NCBI GenBank assembly: GCA_001418405.1
Contig: LIQL01000046.1
Span: 1-36,559, forward strand
DNA: 36,559 nucleotides
Direction: 5' to 3'
Origin: Streptomyces diastatochromogenes
Lineage (GTDB): Bacteria > Actinomycetota > Actinomycetes > Streptomycetales > Streptomycetaceae
Of this stretch, positions 31,367-36,559 are shown piece by piece. Positions within the stretch are counted from its first letter, which is position 1. Every line of letters starts with the position of its first letter. A program made the translations under genes and the position numbers. The notes below the pieces were generated by a model. The model did not search any database, was not told the origin of the DNA, and saw nothing but the letters and a program-made list of their open reading frames with translations.

Positions 31367-32449
31367 ATGTCCGGGCCGAGTTCCACGATCATCGACCACC
31401 TGCTCGGTGAGCTGTGGGAGCGGGGCGGCAGCGACCTGCTGCTCACCGCCGGGTCGGCGCCGTTCCTCCGCGTCGACGGCGCCCTGCGACCGGTCGAGGG
31501 GGCCGCGCTGACCGAGCCGGAGGTTGATCGCCTGGTGACCGGGGTGCTGGGCGAGGAGCTCACGGAACGGTTCCGCCGGGAGAAGCAGGTCGATTTCGCG
31601 TTCAGCTGGGGGGAGAAGGCGAGGCTGCGCGGGAACGCCTTCGTGCAGCGCGGCGCGTCGGCGCTGGCACTGCGGATCATCCCGTTCGACGTGCCGTCGT
31701 CCGAGCAGCTCGGGCTCCCCCCGGTCGTCATCGGGTGGGCGGGCATGCCACGCGGGTTCGTGCTGGTAACCGGCCCGACGGGGTCGGGGAAGTCGACGAG
31801 CCTGGCGGCGCTCCTCGACTACGTCAACACCCACCGGTCGGTGCACATCCTCACCATCGAGGACCCCGTCGAGTACCTGCACCAGCACAAGCGCTCGGCG
31901 GTCAACCAGCGCGAGGTCGGCACCGACACCGACTCGTTCCCCGCCGCGCTGCGCTCGGCCCTGCGTGAGGATCCCGACGTCCTGCTCCTCGGCGAGATGC
32001 GCGACCCGGAGAGCATCTCCGCGGCCCTGACCATCGCCGAGACCGGGCACCTGGTGTTCGCCACCCTGCACACCAACGACACGTCGCAGACCCTGGACCG
32101 CATCGTCGACGTGTTCCCGGCCGAACAACAGCCGCAGATCCGGCTGCAGTTGGCGCACACCCTGGTCGGCATCCTCAACCAGACGCTCATCCCCCGGACC
32201 GGCGGGGGCCGGGTCGCCGCCTTCGAGGTGCTCGTCGGCACGTCGGCGATCCGCAACCTGATCCGCGAGGGCAAGACCCGCCAGATCCGCAACATGATCT
32301 CGACCGGCCACCGTGACGGCATGCGGACCCTTGAAGCCAGCATCAACGCCCTCGTCGCGGCAGACACCATCACCTACGAGGAGGCCGTGCGGCACACGGC
32401 CTACCCGGAGGACATCCAGCGGCCCTCCGTCCCGGTCGGCCGCACCTGA
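31367..32449 (+). CDS. pilT: Type IV pilus retraction ATPase PilT
   Basis: Hexameric motor of 360 residues that removes pilins from the base, giving retraction, twitching or DNA uptake. Motifs: Walker A GPTGSGKST (about 136-144), Asp box ILTIEDPVEYLH, Walker B DPDVLLLGEMRD, His box GHLVFATLHTND. It lacks the tetra-Cys zinc site, as expected of PilT and unlike PilB. The preferred start is ATG 31367, with TTGGAGG five bases upstream; ATG 31337 overlaps the previous stop (ATGA) and would add ten residues. Last gene of the operon, so assembly and retraction motors are co-expressed. Confidence 0.95.
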   Translation: MSGPSSTIIDHLLGELWERGGSDLLLTAGSAPFLRVDGALRPVEGAALTEPEVDRLVTGVLGEELTERFRREKQVDFAFSWGEKARLRGNAFVQRGASALALRIIPFDVPSSEQLGLPPVVIGWAGMPRGFVLVTGPTGSGKSTSLAALLDYVNTHRSVHILTIEDPVEYLHQHKRSAVNQREVGTDTDSFPAALRSALREDPDVLLLGEMRDPESISAALTIAETGHLVFATLHTNDTSQTLDRIVDVFPAEQQPQIRLQLAHTLVGILNQTLIPRTGGGRVAAFEVLVGTSAIRNLIREGKTRQIRNMISTGHRDGMRTLEASINALVAADTITYEEAVRHTAYPEDIQRPSVPVGRT

Positions 32450-32790
32450 CCGTCCCGATGGGGAGCGTCTCGAAAGACAACCCGGAGCCATGACGAGCGC
32501 GCGGACGAAGTCACGCACCGGCCCCTGACACCCGTCCCCCTCTCGAACGGGCACCGGAGCACCGGCGGACCGTCTCCTGCCGGGCTCCGTGCCGCAGGGG
32601 GCTGGTGCCGTGTGCTCGCTTCCCCCAACTCGCTTGCCATTGCCGGGGTCCGCCCTGTGCGCCGTCCCGGGCCCACGGAGTCGTGAGGGCGGCGCCGAGG
32701 ACGGTGGCAACGGGCACGCGCGTCACCCCCTCGGAACAGGCGGCGCGGGGCCGCGCGGCGACGCCTTCCGTTCCCGCGTGATGAGTGGGT
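32450..32790. other. Intergenic region between pilT and rpoA (converging genes)
   Basis: About 340 bases without a supportable gene. Open frames cross it on both strands but have no family resemblance. I see no clean long hairpin, although short GC-rich stems are frequent. Confidence 0.5.
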
Positions 32791-33807
32791 TCAGTACTGC
32801 GTGGTCTTGGCGAAGTCGGTGTCGTCGCCCGCGTTGAAGGCGTCGACTGCCGCGGTCGGGTCGAATCCGGGCGGGCTGTCCCTCAGAGACAGGCCCAGGC
32901 CGGCCAGCTTCGCCTTGACCTCGTCGATCGACTTCGCACCGAAGTTGCGGACGTCGAGCAGATCCGCCTCGGAACGCGCCACCAGCTCGCCCACCGAGTG
33001 AATGCCCTCCCGCTTGAGGCAGTTGTACGAGCGGACCGTGAGCTCCAACTCCTCGACCGGCAGCGCCAAGTCAGCCGCCAACGCGGAGTCCGTCGGGGAC
33101 GGCCCCATGTCGACGCCCTCGGCGTCGATGTTCAGCTCGCGGGCGAGGCCGAACAGCTCCACCAGGGTCTTGCCGGCCGAGGCCATGGCGTCGCGCGGAC
33201 GCATCGCCTGCTTGGTCTCGACGTCGACGATCAGCCTGTCGAAGTCGGTGCGCTGCTCGACACGGGTCGCCTCGACCTTGTAGGTGACCTTGAGCACCGG
33301 CGAGTAGATCGAGTCGACCGGGACCCGGCCGATCTCCTGGCCGACCTGCTTGTTCTGCACGGCCGAGACGTAGCCGCGACCGCGCTCGACCGTCAGCTCC
33401 ATCTCCAGCCTGCCCTTGCCGTTCAGCGCGGCCAGGACCAGGTCGGGATTGTGCACCTCGACACCGGCCGGAGGCGCGATGTCAGCGGCCGTGACCACAC
33501 CCGGCCCCTGCTTGCGCAGGTACATCACGACCGGCTCGTCGTGCTCCGAGGAGACCACCAGCTGCTTGATGTTGAGGATCAGGTCGGTGACGTCCTCCTT
33601 CACGCCCGGCACGGTGGTGAACTCGTGCAGCACACCGTCGATACGGATCGACGTGACCGCCGCACCCGGAATCGAGGAGAGCAGGGTCCGACGCAAGGAG
33701 TTGCCGAGCGTGTAACCGAAGCCCGGCTCCAACGGCTCGATCACAAATCGGGACCGACAGTCCTCCACGATCTCTTCGGTCAACGAGGGACGCTGAGCAA
33801 TCAGCAT
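32791..33807 (-). CDS. rpoA: RNA polymerase alpha subunit, stand-alone copy
   Basis: 338 residues, close to the usual streptomycete length of 340. The N-terminal dimerisation domain has the family blocks [21 protein letters not shown] and [20 protein letters not shown]; the C-terminal domain has [19 protein letters not shown] and [14 protein letters not shown], which contact DNA and activators. It is complete. In streptomycetes rpoA normally lies between rpsD and rplQ; neither is here, so this is probably an extra copy. It differs at a usually invariant spot ([11 protein letters not shown] where EEVVDEFRSRF is usual). ATG 33807 has GGAGG seven bases upstream. Whether it joins core polymerase is not shown. 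Confidence 0.93.
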   Translation of the reverse strand: MLIAQRPSLTEEIVEDCRSRFVIEPLEPGFGYTLGNSLRRTLLSSIPGAAVTSIRIDGVLHEFTTVPGVKEDVTDLILNIKQLVVSSEHDEPVVMYLRKQGPGVVTAADIAPPAGVEVHNPDLVLAALNGKGRLEMELTVERGRGYVSAVQNKQVGQEIGRVPVDSIYSPVLKVTYKVEATRVEQRTDFDRLIVDVETKQAMRPRDAMASAGKTLVELFGLARELNIDAEGVDMGPSPTDSALAADLALPVEELELTVRSYNCLKREGIHSVGELVARSEADLLDVRNFGAKSIDEVKAKLAGLGLSLRDSPPGFDPTAAVDAFNAGDDTDFAKTTQY

Positions 33808-34122
33808 GAGCTTGCCTCCAGTCTTCGGCACCCACGATGCGATGCCGGCCACCGGACGGCAGCCCGACGGCGGTAGGACCAAGAGTAGGGGGCATGCAGG
33901 CCACCGTCCGTATCCCCCGCACAGGTGTGGACGCGAAAGAACCGACGGCTTTCTCCCGACCGCGTCCGCCGGCGGGAAGAACCTCACGGAGGCGATCGGC
34001 CCGGAGGCCACGGGTCCGCCGCTGATCCGGACCCTGCGCGTGGTCGACGACTTCGCGCAGGACGCCCCTGGCCGTCTGGGCCGAGAACCGGCGGCTGACC
34101 AGGATCGCGGAGGCATCGAGAT
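33808..34122. other. Upstream region of rpoA
   Basis: About 315 bases between rpoA and the response-regulator remnant. No gene is supported, although minus-strand frames stay open. It must carry the rpoA promoter and leader. No S4-type or S13/S11 gene end is seen, unlike the normal rpoA setting. Confidence 0.45.
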
Positions 34123-34305
34123 GGTCAGCGGGCTCGCGCCGCCGGCCGGCGCTTCCGCGGCGCGAGCCGGATCCACGAAGCCCGGGCCGGTGTGGACGCG
34201 ACGGATCGCGTCGACCAGTTGTTCGGGCGGGGAGTCCTTCACGACGTGGCCGGCCGTGCCCGCGGACATCGCCCGCCAGAGGTAGCCGGGTCGACTGAAG
34301 GGCGT
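34123..34305 (-). pseudogene. Remnant of a NarL/LuxR-type response regulator
   Basis: About 60 residues are readable: [20 protein letters not shown], then [12 protein letters not shown] and ASPLT. This is the end of the receiver domain (with the conserved Lys in VVKD) and the linker just before the DNA-binding domain. The phosphorylated Asp region and the whole helix-turn-helix (normally T-x-R-E-x-E-V-L) are missing. Not functional. Confidence 0.65.
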
Positions 34306-34409
34306 ACGGAGCTACGCGGCGGCAGGCCCACCCCGACCGTCAGGCTGGCCTGTTCGGCCACCCGTGCGGGCCCGGCACCGTGGCACCGGGCCCGTATGGA
34401 GGGTGGCGG

Positions 34410-34619
34410 TCAGGCTTCGCCGTTGAGCAGGGCGGCGGTCAGGACGTTGCCGGCGACGCCCCAGCCGCCGTCGGCGACCTCGTCGATCAGCACGACGGTG
34501 GTGGCGCGGGCCCGCTCACCGTAGATCTCCGCGTACAGGTCGGTGGTGCGCTCGACGAGCTTCTTCTTGTCCTCGGCAGTGACGGTGCCCGCGGGCACCT
34601 TGAAGTTGGCGAACGGCAT
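34410..34619 (-). CDS. Small tautomerase-family protein (4-oxalocrotonate tautomerase type)
   Basis: 69 residues. After removal of Met the N-terminus is Pro (PFANFKVP), the catalytic base of the tautomerase superfamily. EDKKKLVERTTDLYAEIYG is the family helix, and TTVVLIDEVADGGWGVAG the second strand and hairpin. The size fits the hexameric family. The natural substrate is unknown; such proteins may act on aromatic-catabolism intermediates or on unrelated keto-enols. ATG 34619 has AAGGAG seven bases upstream. It is divergent from an XRE/MmyB regulator that may control it. Confidence 0.9.
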   Translation of the reverse strand: MPFANFKVPAGTVTAEDKKKLVERTTDLYAEIYGERARATTVVLIDEVADGGWGVAGNVLTAALLNGEA

Positions 34620-34908
34620 GGGTGTTTCTCCTTGATGGGGTTTCTTCCGTGACGCGAAAGCGCACGTCCGGGGGCGGCGGTGTGCCCGGTGGGGTCCCGC
34701 CCGTGTGGCTCGTGGACGAGGATCAGCGTGCGCGGGGCGATGGCTTCGCGTGGTTCACCACCACGGCAAGGCCGTCGTGGGTGCGCCGGCGGTGGGTGGT
34801 CGAGGGGTGGTTCGTGGCCCTGTCCTCAACGGTGCGCCGTACCGGCCGGCGGAACCAGGGGATGTCATCCCCTGTGTCGGTGGCCCGGCCGGACGCAGAA
34901 TGCCAGGC
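34620..34908. other. Divergent promoter region between tautomerase and XRE regulator
   Basis: About 290 bases with no gene. It contains the 17-base palindrome at 34857-34873. Open frames on both strands here are shadows. Confidence 0.5.
34857..34873. promoter_or_regulatory. Palindrome upstream of the XRE/MmyB regulator (candidate operator)
   Basis: Perfect arms AGGGGATG and CATCCCCT with a one-base centre, 36 bases before the regulator start. Its position suits autoregulation by the regulator. Confidence 0.5.
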
Positions 34909-35769
34909 ATGGGTTCTGTGAAATTCACCGAGCTGGGGGCTTTCCTGCGCTCGCGGCGTGACCGCATCCGCCCGGCCGACGTGGGGCTTCCGCACGGCCC
35001 CCGCCGCCGGGTGCCCGGGCTGCGCCGCGATGAGGTCGCCCAGCTCGCCGGTGCATCGGTGGACTACTACAACGAACTGGAACGCGGCGCAGGGTCCCAG
35101 CCCTCGGAGCAGATGATCGCCGCGCTGGCGAGGGCCCTGCGGCTGACCGCTGACGAGCGCGACCACCTCTACCACTTGGCGGACCGTCCGGTGCCGGCGC
35201 ACGGCGGGCCGGCCTCGCACGTGCACCCCGGCATGCTCGACCTGCTCAGCCGTCTGACCTCGACGCCCGCTCAGGTCATCACCGACCTGCACGTCACCCT
35301 CGTACAGAATCCGCTGGCGGTGGCGCTGCTCGGGGACCACTCCGGCCTCCGGGGTGCTCGGGCCAGCTTCGTCCACCGGTGGTTCACCGACCCCGCCGCC
35401 CGACGGCTGTATCCCGAGGCCGACCACGAGGAGCAGTCCCGGGCCTTCGTCGCCGACCTGCGGGCAGCCGCCGCCCGGCGCGATGCCAAGGACACCGAGG
35501 CCAGCTCGATGATCAGCGCGCTGCGCGACAGCTCTGCCGAATTCGCCGCGCTGTGGACCGACCACGACGTGGCGTTCCGGCGCGATGACCGCAAACGCCT
35601 CCGCCACCCCGCGCTCGGCCTGGTCGAGGTCAACTGCCTCAACCTGTTCAGCGAGGACGGTCGGCAGCGGCTGCTCTGGTTCACCCCCGCGGTCGGTACC
35701 GACAGCGCCGACCTCCTCGACCTGCTCGCTGTGCTCGGCACGCAGGACGTCGCCGGACCGACAAGCTGA
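34909..35769 (+). CDS. XRE-family helix-turn-helix regulator with MmyB-like ligand domain
   Basis: 286 residues. The HTH spans about residues 8-75; family signature LGAFLRSRRDRIRPADVGL, then RRRVPGLRRDEVAQLAGASVDYYNELERG. The C-terminal 180 residues are an MmyB-like domain (VQNPLAVALLGD, FTDPAARRLYPEAD, HPALGLVEVNCLNLFSEDGRQRL) that in relatives binds a fatty acid or other small ligand. Members usually sit beside an enzyme gene they control; here that is the tautomerase, divergently coded. ATG 34909 fits the domain start; ATG 34900 is an alternative. Likely represses the tautomerase gene, inferred only from position. Confidence 0.92.
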   Translation: MGSVKFTELGAFLRSRRDRIRPADVGLPHGPRRRVPGLRRDEVAQLAGASVDYYNELERGAGSQPSEQMIAALARALRLTADERDHLYHLADRPVPAHGGPASHVHPGMLDLLSRLTSTPAQVITDLHVTLVQNPLAVALLGDHSGLRGARASFVHRWFTDPAARRLYPEADHEEQSRAFVADLRAAAARRDAKDTEASSMISALRDSSAEFAALWTDHDVAFRRDDRKRLRHPALGLVEVNCLNLFSEDGRQRLLWFTPAVGTDSADLLDLLAVLGTQDVAGPTS

Positions 35770-35791
35770 CGGCCCTTCCGCTTCGTTGATC

Positions 35792-36559
35792 TCAGCGCGC
35801 AACGTCCGGCACGGCCACCGTCCGCAGGAGGGAGACGGTGAACGGGTGTCGCGGCGCGGTCAGGATCCGCTCGGCGGGGCCGTGTTCGGCGAGTTCGCCG
35901 GCGTCCAGTACGGCGATGTGGTGGGCCAGGCGGGCGGTGTCCAGGTCGTGGGTGATGAGTACCAGGGACATCTCACCGCGGTCGCGAACCAGTCCGGAGA
36001 GGAGGTCGAGGAGGCTGCGGCGGGAGACCGTGTCCAGGCCGGAGGTGACCTCGTCGCAGACCAGGATGCGGGGGCGGGCGAGCAGGGCGCGGGCGAGGGC
36101 CGCGCGGTGGAGTTCGCCGCCGGAGAGTCGGGCGGGCAGTCGGTGCGCCGAGTCGGGTGGCAGGCCGAGTCGGGTGAGGGTGGTCAGAGCCTCCGCGCGG
36201 GCCGTCGTGGGGTCGGTGCCGCGCAGGCGGACCGCGGTGCGGGCGATCTGGTCGAGGACGGGACGGTGGTCGTCGAAGGCGGCCCGGGCGTCTTGGAACA
36301 CGTACTGCACGGCCGCCAGTTGGGCTCGGCTGCGGTGGCGGACGCTGCGCGGCAGCGGGGTGCCGTCGAGCAGGATCTCCCCGTCGTGGTCGCGGTGCAG
36401 GCCGGCCAGGCAGCGGGCGAGGGTGGTCTTGCCGCTTCCGGAGCGGCCGATGAGGGCCAGTGCGGTTCCGGGGTGCAGGGCCAGTTCGGGGATGTGCAGC
36501 ACGGGGGTGCGGCGGGTGCCGTCGCGGTGGTGGGCGGTGAGTCCGCGCACGCGCAAAAC
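35792..36559 (-). CDS. ABC transporter ATPase, dipeptide/nickel type (DppF/NikE-like), start near window edge
   Basis: 254 residues or slightly more. Walker A GRSGSGKTT, Q-loop YVFQDARAAFD, signature LSGGELHRA, Walker B RILVCDEVTSGLD, H-loop LITHDLD. The end HPFTVSLL is characteristic of oligopeptide/nickel ATPases, where a zinc or iron-sulfur-free tail contacts the permease. It ends 22 bases from the XRE regulator stop, converging. A TTG at 36556 gives the expected start VRGLT, but the frame stays open to 36559 so the true start may lie outside. Its partner permease, receptor and sister ATPase should be beyond the window. Confidence 0.9.
   Translation of the reverse strand, partial: VLRVRGLTAHHRDGTRRTPVLHIPELALHPGTALALIGRSGSGKTTLARCLAGLHRDHDGEILLDGTPLPRSVRHRSRAQLAAVQYVFQDARAAFDDHRPVLDQIARTAVRLRGTDPTTARAEALTTLTRLGLPPDSAHRLPARLSGGELHRAALARALLARPRILVCDEVTSGLDTVSRRSLLDLLSGLVRDRGEMSLVLITHDLDTARLAHHIAVLDAGELAEHGPAERILTAPRHPFTVSLLRTVAVPDVAR

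Noticed and set aside
33808..34269. RpoA with a 154-residue N-terminal extension
   Set aside because: The first part is a response-regulator remnant and the rest has no homology; a ribosome site and the family start MLIAQRP place the real start at 33807.
1..36559. CRISPR arrays, tRNA or rRNA genes
   Set aside because: No regularly spaced short direct repeats, cloverleaf-like sequences or rRNA motifs were seen.

Overview
The window comes from a very GC-rich actinomycete, most likely a streptomycete (Streptomyces or Kitasatospora). This rests on the GC-rich third codon positions, the many GTG/TTG starts, an RpoA almost identical in style to streptomycete RpoA, and typical families such as DHA2 drug exporters, an ECF41-like sigma factor, excalibur-domain proteins and an XRE/MmyB regulator. 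No sequence search was run; family names come from motifs and domain recognition.

Layout. 1-3.1 kb: 3'-truncated asparagine synthetase (minus) preceded by a DHA2 exporter. 3.4-6.7 kb: copper-chaperone-like CopZ (plus), converging through a hairpin on a three-gene FecCD/FepC-type metallophore or cofactor importer (lipoprotein, permease, ATPase). 7.0-9.1 kb: a MarR regulator divergent from a DHA2 exporter, with two copies of a palindromic operator between them. 9.1-11.3 kb: a decay zone with an IS5-like transposase start fused to a deleted, frameshifted EctB-like aminotransferase, an SDR lacking its Rossmann half, and one intact SDR. 11.7-14.8 kb: ECF41-like sigma factor converging on a DGPF/YCII protein, a VKOR-family oxidoreductase, and an unknown protein with DnaJ-like cysteine clusters.

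15.0-32.4 kb is the most interesting part: a type IV pilus-like system. The plus-strand operon is pilB, pilC, two pseudopilins, a 1275-residue PilX-like protein with five related repeats, and pilT; the last five genes are chained by ATGA overlaps. On the minus strand are a small major-type pilin (divergent from pilB) and a prepilin peptidase. Further minus-strand genes form a second unit: a membrane protein with two excalibur domains, a prepilin fused to a beta-propeller, and an excalibur lipoprotein. Between the two units lie a secreted ModA-like protein, a secreted FG-GAP protein whose C-terminal domains have decayed, and a PadR regulator. I see no PilM/N/O/Q, so the set resembles a minimal monoderm machine. 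Calcium-binding-type motifs and beta-propellers recur in the exported parts.

32.5-36.6 kb: a stand-alone rpoA without its ribosomal-protein neighbours (probably a paralogue), a response-regulator remnant, a small tautomerase divergent from an XRE/MmyB regulator, and a dipeptide/nickel-type ABC ATPase at the window edge.
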